DNA of 61,314 nt from a virus: positions 1 to 61,314 of the IMG/VR virus record IMGVR_UViG_3300010158_002705. One strand, written 5' to 3'. The translations under genes and the position numbers were made by a program. Shown here piece by piece: positions 49,330 to 58,198 of the stretch (positions are counted from its first letter, which is position 1; each line of letters begins with the position of its first letter). The notes under the pieces were generated by a model. It searched no databases. It was not told where the DNA came from and worked only from the letters and a program-made list of their open reading frames with translations.

Positions 49330-50277
49330 ATGAAAATACTAATAATAAGAAATCCCCAAAACGATCCCCACGCACCCAATTATCCTAATGGATTAAAGGG
49401 CGGCGCTTGCTATCAAAGCGATATGTTATTACACGGGCTTAGACAACGTTTTGGGGACGAAGTTGTTGAAGTGGAACGTAGTTGGTGGATGTACTCGGAA
49501 GATTTTGGTCCTGGCAAATTATCCGAAGATGTACACAAAGGATTTACCATTTATCGTACACTAGGTGACGATAGCGGAGTAGATAGAACAGATATTGATT
49601 CAAAGATTGTCAATCATTATTTTGACGTCGTCATTTTTGGTTATGTGCATTACGGTATCAATCCATACTTTTGGAATCTAGTAAAAAATCATTATCAGTC
49701 AAACGAAATTTTATATATTGATGGTGATGATAAATGGTCCGCTGTTAGACACGATTTGTCTAAAGAGTGTGTATACTTTAAACGTGAACTTTTTGAACCA
49801 TCTGACAACTTATTTCCTATCAGCTTTGCTATGCCTGATGAAAAAATAGACACAGTTCCCAACGACAACAAAACCTGTATTGTTAGTCATATGGATCCTA
49901 GGGATAAAAGCACATACATCTATACTACCGAGCCATCATATTACCAGCAATATGCAGATGGCTTGTTTGGTATAACAATGAAAAAAGGTGGATGGGATTG
50001 TATGCGTCATTATGAAATATTAGCTAATAATTCTATTCCATTATTTTTAGATATTGAACAATGTCCGTCTCCCAGTGTAATGCATACCTTGCCTAAAGAT
50101 CAATTGGTAAAGGTGATAGAACTAATTAGGGCAAATGGAATAGATTGGTTTGCAACTAGCGACGGTTTTGATTGCTGGCAAGAAATTAACGATAAAGTGC
50201 AAACTCATTTTAAACAGTATTGTACTACTAGTGCGTTAGCAGATTACGTGTTAGACACGGTTAGGAAATTGAAATGA
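49330..50277 (+). CDS. Exostosin-like glycosyltransferase
   Basis: The 315-residue product begins MKILIIRNPQNDPHAPNYPN and contains ILYIDGDDKWS and MKKGGWDCMRHYEILANNSIPLFLD, the last resembling the acceptor/donor end of exostosin (GT47-like) proteins (RHYEI..G.IPLF). No membrane anchor. The start at 49330 lies just after the tRNA. It overlaps the next glycosyltransferase by 4 bp and opens a ten-gene glycan cluster. Confidence 0.6.
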   Translation: MKILIIRNPQNDPHAPNYPNGLKGGACYQSDMLLHGLRQRFGDEVVEVERSWWMYSEDFGPGKLSEDVHKGFTIYRTLGDDSGVDRTDIDSKIVNHYFDVVIFGYVHYGINPYFWNLVKNHYQSNEILYIDGDDKWSAVRHDLSKECVYFKRELFEPSDNLFPISFAMPDEKIDTVPNDNKTCIVSHMDPRDKSTYIYTTEPSYYQQYADGLFGITMKKGGWDCMRHYEILANNSIPLFLDIEQCPSPSVMHTLPKDQLVKVIELIRANGIDWFATSDGFDCWQEINDKVQTHFKQYCTTSALADYVLDTVRKLK

Positions 50278-51101
50278 AAATTGTTGATACATTTATGTTT
50301 TGTAACGAGTATGACTTACTTGAATTACGTTTATCAGAACATTACAATCACGTAGACAAGTTTATCATCATTGAATGTGATAGAACATTTACTGGCTTGT
50401 ATAAAGGATTTAATTTGGAAACACAGTTGGCACGTTATACAACTTGGTGGGATAAAGTTGAATATATTAAAGTAAGCAATTGCCCCTCCACGCCCAATGC
50501 TTGGGCCAACGAAACTTGGCAACGTAGTCATATGAATACAGCGTGGCAAGATTTAGGTAAAGACGATGTAATTCTAATTAGTGATTTAGATGAAATTTTT
50601 AGACCAGAAGCAATTGATTTTATACGCAATAGTGATTACGATTTGTATCTTTTATATATGCCTGGATTTTATCTAAAGTTAAACTATATGGACACTGAAG
50701 GTCATTATAGTACTTGGGGTCGTGCTATTCGAGGTTATCAAACTGACGGCGAACAGATGCGTTATATCAAAGACTTTCCAGGTGCTCGTAAAGTTTCGGT
50801 ACACCATGCGGGGTGGCATTTTGGTTGGTTAGGCGATGTCAAATGGATTCAGAATAAAATCAATAGTTTTGCACACGCAGCAGAATTACAAGCAATTGCT
50901 CATACTATTGATATTGATGCACATATTCAAAATCACGAAGATCCACAACGTAGATCAAAGTCGTGGTATCCTGTAAAGTTTGACGGATACTTTCCTAAAA
51001 CTATTTTAAATAATTTAGAAAAGTATCGTTCTTGGATTTTACCTATTGCTGATAAAACTGTACAGGATTATCATACACGCAGTATTTTAGACCTTGATTA
51101 A
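50274..51101 (+). CDS. GT17-like glycosyltransferase
   Basis: The 275-residue product matches GT17 (beta-1,4-N-acetylglucosaminyltransferase family) by the start IVDTFMFCNEYDLLELRL, FIIIECDRTFTGLYKG and the DxD-type ISDLDEIFRPEA, then HHAGWHFGWLG. It would transfer a sugar in the cytoplasm. Convergent with the next gene; the 3' ends overlap by 15 bp. Confidence 0.82.
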   Translation: MKIVDTFMFCNEYDLLELRLSEHYNHVDKFIIIECDRTFTGLYKGFNLETQLARYTTWWDKVEYIKVSNCPSTPNAWANETWQRSHMNTAWQDLGKDDVILISDLDEIFRPEAIDFIRNSDYDLYLLYMPGFYLKLNYMDTEGHYSTWGRAIRGYQTDGEQMRYIKDFPGARKVSVHHAGWHFGWLGDVKWIQNKINSFAHAAELQAIAHTIDIDAHIQNHEDPQRRSKSWYPVKFDGYFPKTILNNLEKYRSWILPIADKTVQDYHTRSILDLD

Positions 51102-51677
51102 TTTAATAAGAACATCGTCTTCACGACCATTCTTTAATAATTTATAAACTTTGATACTGGCAATACCTTTTAACACAGGTATAATATCTTCACGTAGCTG
51201 ATCTGCCACAGTACTACTTGATACATCTTCAATAATATAAATGCCACCAGACTTTAAACTGTCCCAGGCCAATTTAATTGTTTCAAACTGTGTTACGTGA
51301 TTATGATCGCCATCATCAATAATAGCATCAAAATCTTTTGGTAAATTGTTGTATGTATTAGCATCTGTACTAGAACTGTTCCACAAGCCGTGGATATTGG
51401 AATCGGCTTTTAGTTCTTCTACAAATGGCCTGTTATCCCAATAGTCAGGCAAAATGTCGACTCCCCACAATTCGTAAGAATTAAAAAATCGTCTCCAGGC
51501 CCATTGACTACCACCCGAATGAACTCCAATCTCAAGCAACTTAATATGTGAATAACCACTAAAGATTTCATCATACAAATTTGCGTAAGAGTGAAATGTA
51601 TTTTTGTCCGTAAACACACCGCAATAATCACCGTATAGGGATACACCCTCATTTAATATTTCATTTAAATCTGCCAT
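51087..51677 (-). CDS. Class I SAM methyltransferase (sugar O-methyltransferase-like)
   Basis: The 196-residue product has KLLEIGVHSGGSQWAW (motif I), WGVDILPDYWDNR, DFDAIIDDGDHNHVTQ (motif IV) and GGIYIIEDVSSS. This resembles Methyltransf_24/rhamnosyl O-methyltransferase and CmcI-like proteins. It lies in the glycan cluster, so methyl capping of a sugar is plausible. Ribosome site AGGAAAT before ATG. Confidence 0.75.
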   Translation of the reverse strand: MADLNEILNEGVSLYGDYCGVFTDKNTFHSYANLYDEIFSGYSHIKLLEIGVHSGGSQWAWRRFFNSYELWGVDILPDYWDNRPFVEELKADSNIHGLWNSSSTDANTYNNLPKDFDAIIDDGDHNHVTQFETIKLAWDSLKSGGIYIIEDVSSSTVADQLREDIIPVLKGIASIKVYKLLKNGREDDVLIKLIKV

Positions 51678-51685
51678 TTTATTTC

Positions 51686-52393
51686 CTAATTAATAGTTCT
51701 ATTTAACACATCTTGCCAATCAATAATTTTATCCATTGTCCAAGAATCACAATGTGTAGCATATCCAGGGACAGGTGTAATCAGCCCTCGTTTATTTCCC
51801 AGTTCAGTAAATAGTTGCGAATCATGAGTCCAATGGTCATCACCGCCGCACCATTGATAAAATATATCTTTGTCCTGCTTTAAGTAGTGCACACTAGAAG
51901 CAAATGTCATTGTAGTTGAAGGTGTTGTCCTCCAATGACAACTTTCAGTTTGAATAAGGTAACAGGCATTATTTGCTTGTTCCTTCCAATATTTGTCTGG
52001 ATGGTCATATAGGCTTACATAAGCAGCTCGATTGAGACCTTGCTCTAATATTAAATCAGCACCCTCGTGATGAATGTAATCATCTTCTACAAAATATACT
52101 TGTGCAGCATCTGGTAATTTTAATGCCCGTTCTAAACTATATAAAAACGAACCTGCATTGTGACCAAATGAAGTCCTTTGTAGATCTAAATTAGGATATA
52201 ATGCATTGAGTTGATCCCATACTTGATCGTCCACTCCATCAGCAATAATACTAATATCTTGTTCTGCAAACACACTGGTGAAGTTTTTAAGTACTTGCCA
52301 CTTATCAAACCAATTGGGTCTGCTGGGACTTTTTCTAGGAGTCCCATCGCTGCCCAACATATTGTTAAAACTAAATCTATAATATATTTTCAT
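51686..52393 (-). CDS. GT-A-fold glycosyltransferase-like protein
   Basis: The 235-residue product starts MKIYYRFSFNNMLGSDGTPRKSPSRP, has ISIIADGVDDQVWDQL and AQVYFVEDDYIHHEGA with an EDD metal-site-like motif, and FASSVHYLKQDKDIF. A similar EDDYLH occurs in the gene at 55587. It likely uses a nucleotide sugar; specificity unknown. Overlaps its upstream neighbour by 4 bp. Confidence 0.65.
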   Translation of the reverse strand: MKIYYRFSFNNMLGSDGTPRKSPSRPNWFDKWQVLKNFTSVFAEQDISIIADGVDDQVWDQLNALYPNLDLQRTSFGHNAGSFLYSLERALKLPDAAQVYFVEDDYIHHEGADLILEQGLNRAAYVSLYDHPDKYWKEQANNACYLIQTESCHWRTTPSTTMTFASSVHYLKQDKDIFYQWCGGDDHWTHDSQLFTELGNKRGLITPVPGYATHCDSWTMDKIIDWQDVLNRTIN

Positions 52394-53073
52394 TTTTTAT
52401 ATCTTTCTGGAGGATATTCTTGTTGGTAATGGTCTACCCCAGATTCATACATACCATAAAATTTTGCACCATTGTGGCCCCACCAGGCTTCCATATCGCA
52501 CGTATAGTTAAAATTGTTATTAGTTTGTCGTTCGTAGTTTACTGTACTTGGCAAAACTAGTGCTTGGCATCGTCTGATAAAACTTGCCTTTGTCCAACCC
52601 AAATTGCCACTGAGGTGATGCCACGGATAACTGTGATAGTTACAGCCCACACCGTCGTACCCTTCATTTAATTTGGCAACACATTCTTGCCAGTGATCAA
52701 TTGCCCAGTAGTCTAACAACCAGCGCCAATGTTTTGCTCTAATGTCAGTTACTTTACCAATATGGGTCACACCTTTTAAATGAAGATAAAGAATGGGGTA
52801 TTCATCCGTTGTTATATCAACAACTTCTTTCATTAAGATGCCTGTAGGTACGTCATGTTCTTTTGGATCAATACCTTCTTTAAAGACCCATACAAATTTT
52901 CCTCGATGATTCCATTTTTCTTTTAAGTCATCAAAACTACTTTCATTGTAGTGCATATTCATATAGATTTCAGATTGAGCCATTAATCCACTATCTTCAA
53001 TTTGTGATAATTGTTCTTCAGCAATGTCTTGCCACCCTGGAAGATCAACTAAATGGTAAAATATTTTTATCAT
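52390..53073 (-). CDS. Glycosyltransferase-like protein
   Basis: The 227-residue product has YPILYLHLKGVTHIGK, WRWLLDYWAIDHWQECV, HLSGNLGWTKASFIRRC and a Trp-rich end. These resemble uncharacterised phage and bacterial proteins found in glycan clusters (rhamnan-synthesis-like). No classical DxD is evident, so the assignment rests on pattern and neighbours. It overlaps genes on both sides by 4 bp. Confidence 0.55.
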   Translation of the reverse strand: MIKIFYHLVDLPGWQDIAEEQLSQIEDSGLMAQSEIYMNMHYNESSFDDLKEKWNHRGKFVWVFKEGIDPKEHDVPTGILMKEVVDITTDEYPILYLHLKGVTHIGKVTDIRAKHWRWLLDYWAIDHWQECVAKLNEGYDGVGCNYHSYPWHHLSGNLGWTKASFIRRCQALVLPSTVNYERQTNNNFNYTCDMEAWWGHNGAKFYGMYESGVDHYQQEYPPERYKK

Positions 53074-53750
53074 TTTTTAACTTTTGCCAATGCTAGGTAA
53101 TGTCCATATGCTTCTGAAAAACCTACAGGCTCCATATCAAATTGATAGAATATTTGCTGTATTAACTGTTCATCAAAAACGTGATGATGCAAACATCTAT
53201 TTTCTATATTTTTAAGAGACCTATTGACAAAGTTTAAAAATGTACCAGCACCCTGATCTTTAGATAAATCGTGCAACTTTAATATTTCTTCTAAATGAGT
53301 TAAATCGTCCTCACCTACATCATTATTATAATCATCAATAAGGTGTTGCAATGTAGTAGTAGGCCTTCGGTGATCAAAACAATGCGCTTTCATTGGCAAA
53401 ATTAAAAATATAGATCCGCCAGGTTTGACTACACGGATCCATTCTGTTAAGGCTTTAAAAGGATTGGCAATGTGTTCTAGATTATTTGATGATAAGATTA
53501 AATCATAACTATTGTCCTCAATGGGATGAAGATCTGTACCTTCGCAAATATACAAATCTCCAGTTTTACCATCTGCGTATTTGTATTGACCCTTTCCTTC
53601 AGTTTGAGAATGTTGCCAAACAGTTTCTGCACTAAAGTTTACGCCATCTACAGATCCAACTGATCTATAAATTCCGTGTGTGCCAAATTCTCCACTTGGA
53701 CCGCCAATCTCTAATGCTTTCATTCCTTGACAATATTCTTCGTAAGTCAT
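53070..53750 (-). CDS. SAM-dependent methyltransferase (Methyltransf_11-like)
   Basis: The 226-residue product has KALEIGGPSGEFG at the SAM-binding position, then DLILSSNNLEHIANPFKALTEWIRVVKPGGSIFLILP, a textbook motif IV/post-I to VI series. First gene of the minus-strand half of the glycan cluster; AAAGGA ribosome site. Substrate unknown, probably a sugar or lipid-linked intermediate. Confidence 0.78.
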   Translation of the reverse strand: MTYEEYCQGMKALEIGGPSGEFGTHGIYRSVGSVDGVNFSAETVWQHSQTEGKGQYKYADGKTGDLYICEGTDLHPIEDNSYDLILSSNNLEHIANPFKALTEWIRVVKPGGSIFLILPMKAHCFDHRRPTTTLQHLIDDYNNDVGEDDLTHLEEILKLHDLSKDQGAGTFLNFVNRSLKNIENRCLHHHVFDEQLIQQIFYQFDMEPVGFSEAYGHYLALAKVKK

Positions 53751-53843
53751 ATATTTCCTTTATGATATTTAATATTTAGGTTGCGAACCTGAAAAATTTA
53801 TTGTACACTAATGATAATCATAAGTAAACAAAAGGGTATATAA
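53751..53843. promoter_or_regulatory. Divergent promoter region in the glycan cluster
   Basis: Plus strand: TTGCGA (53781-53786), 17-nt spacer, TACACT (53804-53809), then an AAAGGG ribosome site. Minus strand: a CCTAAATATT late-like element (about 53771-53780). Early-type transcription rightward and late-type leftward is possible. Confidence 0.5.
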
Positions 53844-54725
53844 ATGCAAGCATTATTTACAGGGGCATTGGGAGATTTCCTCGGTGCCGAAAGTTTTATG
53901 ACAGAAGCTGAAAAAGATTCGGTTACTACAATTCTATGGGCGACCCGCAATCGTTCTGAAATTCAAGCAGCAGTTGATTTAAAAGTAATCTTTCCAAATT
54001 TACAAGAAGAAAAAATATTGTTTGATGATTGGGGAACTGACCGTCCAACACGACCTTGGCAAGAGGGTGACAAATTTATGTCTATTGGAATGAAGGGAGA
54101 TTTAAATCTCAAGTGCAAGTTAAATCTTAGTCAAGAAGAATTGGACGCAATTAACGACTATAGTTTGGATGCCACACTACAGAAAATTTTTACAGGACAT
54201 CGTTGGCAAAGCAGCAGATTTACATCAAGAAGTATCTGGCCAGATGTTGGCAGATTTAATTTACCAGAACGTTATGTGGTAATACATCCGTGGAGTGATG
54301 CTGAAATCTGTGGTCGAGAATTTAACAATGCAGATTGGCAAAATATTTTTACATTTTTAAATACAATTGGCGCAACTGGCGTTGTAGTGAATCAAAGCAG
54401 CACCCCTGCCCCTGTTCATCCATTATTAATTGATCTTACAAATCAAACTTCTTTAAAAGAAACGTTTAGCATTATTACTCAAGCTGAATCTTGTATTTTA
54501 TGTTCAAGCAGCCTAGCCTGCTTTGCATCAAAAATATTTCCAAAACATAAAATTTGGATTAAAGGTGGACATCAATATATTTTTACAGATTGGGCTACAT
54601 ATTTTTATCACGGCCCATTTAACAATCCTTCTGATGTTACTTTCAAAGATTTTGAAATTTTAAAAACATATCGAATATCAAATCAATCAGCAATGCTTGA
54701 TCAGGGACTGCTAACACTTTTATAA
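53844..54725 (+). CDS. GT9/heptosyltransferase-fold-like protein
   Basis: The 293-residue product begins MQALFTGALGDFLGAESFM, and has YVVIHPWSDAEICGREFNNADWQNIFTFL and LCSSSLACFASKIF, in the order of GT-B heptosyltransferase-like domains (HP.......W.....; C.SS). Catalytic residues of true heptosyltransferases are not certain. Position suggests a role in surface-glycan synthesis. Confidence 0.6.
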   Translation: MQALFTGALGDFLGAESFMTEAEKDSVTTILWATRNRSEIQAAVDLKVIFPNLQEEKILFDDWGTDRPTRPWQEGDKFMSIGMKGDLNLKCKLNLSQEELDAINDYSLDATLQKIFTGHRWQSSRFTSRSIWPDVGRFNLPERYVVIHPWSDAEICGREFNNADWQNIFTFLNTIGATGVVVNQSSTPAPVHPLLIDLTNQTSLKETFSIITQAESCILCSSSLACFASKIFPKHKIWIKGGHQYIFTDWATYFYHGPFNNPSDVTFKDFEILKTYRISNQSAMLDQGLLTLL

Positions 54726-54730
54726 TAACT

Positions 54731-55585
54731 ATGAAAAATAATTTAACCATTGCTATTATTGATAGCGAATACCACGCATTAGCTTCCAAAGCTATTGATA
54801 AAACATTGGAAGTTACTGATGCTAAATCTGTTGTAGTGTTAAGCGATAAAGATTTTTATCCTGGAAGCACTTTTGTAAAGATTGATGCGCTTTCAGATAA
54901 AGCTGGTTATGATCGACTTGTATTAAAAGAACTTGGAAAACATATTACAACTGATCATTTTCTTGTTATACAATATGATGGTATGGCCACTGATGCAAGT
55001 AAATGGCAAGATGATTTTTTAAAGTACGATTATATTGGTGCTCCTTGGCCTTGGGGTGATCCAGCATACAGTGTGGGCAATGGTGGCTTTAGTCTACGCA
55101 GTAGAAAATTGGCTGAGTTGTGTTTAGATGACCGATTAGTTCACAATCCACCAGAAGTTGGCCCAGATAATCATATGGAAGATAAACACATTGCCGTTTT
55201 TTACAAACAATGGTTGATGAGCGAGGGAATCAATTACGCATCAGTACCATTGGCTCGACAATTTTCAGCAGAAATTCCAGGAGGCAAATTTGATACCTTT
55301 GGATTCCACGGTACACTTTGTTTGCCATTTTATCTAAATGATGAACACTTAGCTTTTTACATTGATAATCTAACTACAAAGATGCTGACTAATGAAGCTC
55401 ACATTCGTATTATGTATGGACTATTCCGTGCAGAGCGTTACGAGCATTTAGAACAGTTTATGGATAAAACTACATCGATCAATCCCAATTTTAAACAAGT
55501 CTTGTTAAATCAATTTCCAAGAGATGCCCATCACTATCCAGAAATTTCATTGTCTGATATTGAAACTTTGTTGATAAACTACTAA
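54731..55585 (+). CDS. DUF5672-like glycosyltransferase
   Basis: The 284-residue product has FLVIQYDGMATDASKWQDDFLKYDYIGAPWPW and VGNGGFSLRSRKLAELC, which I recognise as the DUF5672 signature, a family linked with glycosyltransferase genes. A TATAAT sits 4 nt before the ATG but is within the preceding stop and lacks a good -35, so it is not counted as a promoter. Confidence 0.72.
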   Translation: MKNNLTIAIIDSEYHALASKAIDKTLEVTDAKSVVVLSDKDFYPGSTFVKIDALSDKAGYDRLVLKELGKHITTDHFLVIQYDGMATDASKWQDDFLKYDYIGAPWPWGDPAYSVGNGGFSLRSRKLAELCLDDRLVHNPPEVGPDNHMEDKHIAVFYKQWLMSEGINYASVPLARQFSAEIPGGKFDTFGFHGTLCLPFYLNDEHLAFYIDNLTTKMLTNEAHIRIMYGLFRAERYEHLEQFMDKTTSINPNFKQVLLNQFPRDAHHYPEISLSDIETLLINY

Positions 55586-55586
55586 T

Positions 55587-56369
55587 ATGAAACGTAAATT
55601 ACTAATTATTTTAAGAACTTGCCAACGTGTCAATATGGTGCACGACAATGGCAGTGGCAGATATATCAAAGTCAGCAAACACGAATTGATCAATGTGTGT
55701 ATGAGCAGTCTTGTAGACAGTATCAATCGAGTAACCGACCACGACATTGAATTGGTTGTTCTTGATGACCACAGTATTCCTGAAGCAGTTACAGATATCA
55801 AAACCATCATGGGCAAGTGTAAGTTTCCATCAGAATTTATTTCACTCGATGTTACCGGAAATGCCGAATCATTAGCACAAGTATATGGGCTCGTAGAGCA
55901 ACGTGCAACGGACTTATGGTATCACGTGGAAGATGATTACTTGCACTTTCCCACTGCTATACAAGATATGATTGACAGTGTGAGCTTGTTCGAAGAAATG
56001 ACTAACAAGATGATTGCAATCAATCCGCACGACGATGCTTGGCGCTATAAGAAGGAAATTTATCCCAGTTTTATTTTGCACGGACCCCAAAGGCATTATA
56101 GAACTGTTAAACATACTACTTATACTTGTTTAGCTAGTAAACAAATTTACAATAAATATCGTCAGCATTTTCAAGATGTTGTAACGCTAACAAGGCAGAG
56201 AGCAGATTGGGTAGAAGATAAAACAATTAATTTGGTTTGGAGCAAAGAAGATGTTATGTTATTCAGCCCAATACCAGGACTAGCTTTACACATTATGGAC
56301 GAAAGTGGCATGGATCCGTATATTGATGTAGCATCACTTTGGGACAGTGTTCCAGAACTTTGGAGTTAA
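55587..56369 (+). CDS. GT-A-fold glycosyltransferase-like protein
   Basis: The 260-residue product has ELVVLDDHSIPEA at the nucleotide-sugar site and DLWYHVEDDYLHFPTAI (EDD motif). A C-terminal segment DWVEDKTINLVWSKEDVMLFSPIPGLALH follows. It resembles GT2-like enzymes and shares the EDDYxH element with the minus-strand gene at 52393. Starts 1 nt after the DUF5672 gene. Confidence 0.7.
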   Translation: MKRKLLIILRTCQRVNMVHDNGSGRYIKVSKHELINVCMSSLVDSINRVTDHDIELVVLDDHSIPEAVTDIKTIMGKCKFPSEFISLDVTGNAESLAQVYGLVEQRATDLWYHVEDDYLHFPTAIQDMIDSVSLFEEMTNKMIAINPHDDAWRYKKEIYPSFILHGPQRHYRTVKHTTYTCLASKQIYNKYRQHFQDVVTLTRQRADWVEDKTINLVWSKEDVMLFSPIPGLALHIMDESGMDPYIDVASLWDSVPELWS

Positions 56370-56373
56370 AATT

Positions 56374-57207
56374 ATGATTAGTGTTCATTTAGGCGGAAGG
56401 ATTGGAAATCATTTATGGATGTATGCTGTTGCTAGAACAGTAGCAGAGCATTGTGGTTTTGATTATCACATTCCTAGAGATTTTTTAGGTAAAGATATTT
56501 TTAATGCAGATCTTGGTGTAGAACATTGCCAAGTAGATCGAGTATATACTGAGCGCAATGGATGGGAGCAGTTTTACGAACCACAAATTTGGAACATTGA
56601 AGATAATACAAAACTTCACGGTTGGTGGCAAACTGAAAAATATATTATCAATAACAAACGCAACATTCAGCAATGGTTTACTCAGAAAGACCCTAACGTA
56701 GGGTTATTAGATCAACTTCAAATAGATGACGATACTTGTGTTATTAACTTCCGTGGAGAAGATTATAAAGGTGTTCATTTCTTATATTTGCCAGAACAGT
56801 ATTATAGAGATTCAATTAATGAAATGCGTAAGATAAACCCCAATATGAAATTTGTGGTTATTACCAATGATGTTGCTGAAGCTAATAGACTATTCCCCGA
56901 ATTCCCTGCATATCATTTTGGTCAAAAGGATGACTTTTATATTGTTAGTCAAGCCAAATATCTAATTATTGTAAACTCTACATTCAGCTGGTGGGCAGCT
57001 TGGCTCAATGATCGCAGTAAATTTACCATTGCTCCCAAATATTGGTTTAGATATAATATTGATAACGGCTGGTGGTGCGGTAACGACATAATTACACACG
57101 GTTGGCATTATATGCAAAAGAGCGGCAAGTTGCAGTCGTCAAATGAATGTTTGCGTGAACAGTCCTTGCAGGATCTTAAAGACTTCCCGCACAATCGTGA
57201 TTACTAA
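56374..57207 (+). CDS. GT11 alpha-1,2-fucosyltransferase-like protein
   Basis: The 277-residue product has the GT11 N-terminal signature GGRIGNHLWMYAVAR, a donor-site-like INFRGEDYKG in place of HxRRxDY, and the late NSTFSWWAAWLN. It would add fucose or a related deoxysugar to a surface glycan. GGAG lies before the ATG at 56374. It is the last gene of the glycan cluster. Confidence 0.82.
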   Translation: MISVHLGGRIGNHLWMYAVARTVAEHCGFDYHIPRDFLGKDIFNADLGVEHCQVDRVYTERNGWEQFYEPQIWNIEDNTKLHGWWQTEKYIINNKRNIQQWFTQKDPNVGLLDQLQIDDDTCVINFRGEDYKGVHFLYLPEQYYRDSINEMRKINPNMKFVVITNDVAEANRLFPEFPAYHFGQKDDFYIVSQAKYLIIVNSTFSWWAAWLNDRSKFTIAPKYWFRYNIDNGWWCGNDIITHGWHYMQKSGKLQSSNECLREQSLQDLKDFPHNRDY

Positions 57208-57234
57208 ATTGTTGTATTTTTACAACAAAAAGTG

Positions 57235-57263
57235 TTGACAACTGTACAGCACTCATATACAAT
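57235..57263 (+). promoter_or_regulatory. Sigma70-like promoter upstream of the RNA region
   Basis: TTGACA (57235-57240), 17-nt spacer, TACAAT (57258-57263). Downstream follows a hairpin with arms AAACAC/GTGTTT (about 57281-57307). Confidence 0.78.
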
Positions 57264-57347
57264 AGAGACTTGTTAGTTAGAAAACACCAGTTTTTAACCA
57301 GTGTTTAGAAAAAAGACTAAATAAATTGTCAAAAACATAAAAAGTGC

Positions 57348-57376
57348 TTGACAACAGGCATAAATAAATGTACAAT
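57348..57376 (+). promoter_or_regulatory. Second sigma70-like promoter with embedded late element
   Basis: TTGACA (57348-57353), 17-nt spacer, TACAAT (57371-57376). The spacer contains CATAAATA, so both an early and a late start are possible. Confidence 0.75.
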
Positions 57377-57430
57377 TAACACATACACTAGAAACAGTGT
57401 ATAATTTTTAAAGAGAAAACGGAAACTAAA

Positions 57431-57574
57431 ATGCAATCGCAACAAAGACATTTACAACTAGGGACAGCAAAACAGCTGGGCAATTGCCCCGCCGTATTGT
57501 GGTCTGCGTTTAATATGTCAAGTTATGATCGCACACCAGAGATTACGATCGGGGTCCGGGAGGACTTAATGTAA
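57431..57574 (+). CDS. Small ORF (47 aa) upstream of a terminator
   Basis: The frame MQSQQRHLQLGTAKQLGNCP continues AVLWSAFNMSSYDRTPEITI and ends VREDLM. It is preceded by GGAAA 8 nt before ATG and lies between a strong promoter and a strong terminator, so it would be the only gene of that transcript. The sequence is balanced and protein-like; no family is recognised. Confidence 0.5.
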   Translation: MQSQQRHLQLGTAKQLGNCPAVLWSAFNMSSYDRTPEITIGVREDLM

Positions 57575-57600
57575 ATGTAAGTTTACACTAACTCCACAGG

Positions 57601-57631
57601 ACCCCAGGATTAAGAACCCTGGGGTTTTTTG
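57601..57631 (+). terminator. Strong terminator
   Basis: ACCCCAGG and CCTGGGGT form an 8-bp stem around ATTAAGAAC, followed by TTTTTTG. Confidence 0.88.
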
Positions 57632-57639
57632 TTTTAGCG

Positions 57640-57885
57640 TTGGTATAGTGTGAAGAACAGGTAACGAGGACCTGGCCCCGCACTTAAAACATGGGGCAAA
57701 CGGGCGGTGGCGAGGATGGCTTATCTTCTTGTAGATAAAAAAATTCGTCATATTAAAGCAAATTGTTGCACGGGCATCCCTTTGACGGGTGTTGTCGAAG
57801 CATAGCTAAACAGTTTGTTTTAATATACACATTGAGCTGACAGGGGCTGTGATGCCGCAGACAGTGTGTTTAATTAAATAAGTGT
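57640..57885 (+). ncRNA. Candidate structured RNA before the tRNA array
   Basis: No gene is seen. Plus-strand stems: CAGGT/ACCTG (57658/57670), GCCCC/GGGGC (57675/57693), TTATCT/AGATAA (57721/57733) and an 18-bp stem between 57750-57767 and 57809-57826 (two G-U pairs). Near the end GGC-TGTGAT-GCC lies inside a CTG/CAG frame. It ends at a TAAATA late element before 57886. Class unknown. Confidence 0.45.
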
Positions 57886-58101
57886 ATGTCTAATAAACAA
57901 AAAGAATATGCTGGTAGGCTATTAAAAATAGCATCCCAGCAGGCACATCACAAACTACCCAATGGTTCAAAAGAAGAACTATTGATTTATCAACTGGGTT
58001 TTGTTGTTGGAATTTTGTCTAGATATGCACCCAATGATATTACCATTCATCAAGACATTAAAATTCTTGAAGAATATTTAGGTATCAATATTAAAGAATA
58101 A
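57886..58101 (+). CDS. Small phage protein of unknown function
   Basis: The 71-residue product MSNKQKEYAGRLLKIASQQA... is helical with one hydrophobic segment (YQLGFVVGILSRY). The ATG lies 5 nt after TAAATA in TAAATAAGTGTATG, a 14-nt sequence repeated exactly before the gene at 60169. A leaderless late mRNA is likely. It ends 2 nt before the first tRNA-like gene. Confidence 0.6.
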   Translation: MSNKQKEYAGRLLKIASQQAHHKLPNGSKEELLIYQLGFVVGILSRYAPNDITIHQDIKILEEYLGINIKE

Positions 58102-58103
58102 TT

Positions 58104-58192
58104 GGAGTGTGTTCCCTGTTGCCGGCTGTAACCCGGTAGCCTTTATTAAGCAGGGTGGCTGGCAAGTGGTTCGATTCCATCACGCTTCACCA
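58104..58192 (+). tRNA. tRNA-Tyr-like (GTA) with defective D arm
   Basis: Acceptor GGAGTGT pairs with ACGCTTC (two wobbles), then A-CCA. Anticodon arm GCCGG-CTGTAAC-CCGGT gives GTA. Only 10 nt separate acceptor and anticodon stems, too short for a D arm. The region between anticodon and T arm is long (AGCC...GGCT) like a type II variable arm. Could be a decayed or unusual tRNA. Confidence 0.55.
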
Positions 58193-58198
58193 ATTTAC

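Noticed and set aside
54697-54726. TTGATC...TATAAT before the DUF5672 gene as a further leaderless promoter
   Set aside because: The spacer is 18 nt with a poor -35, and the TATAAT is made from the stop codon region of the preceding gene; chance is likely in AT-rich DNA.
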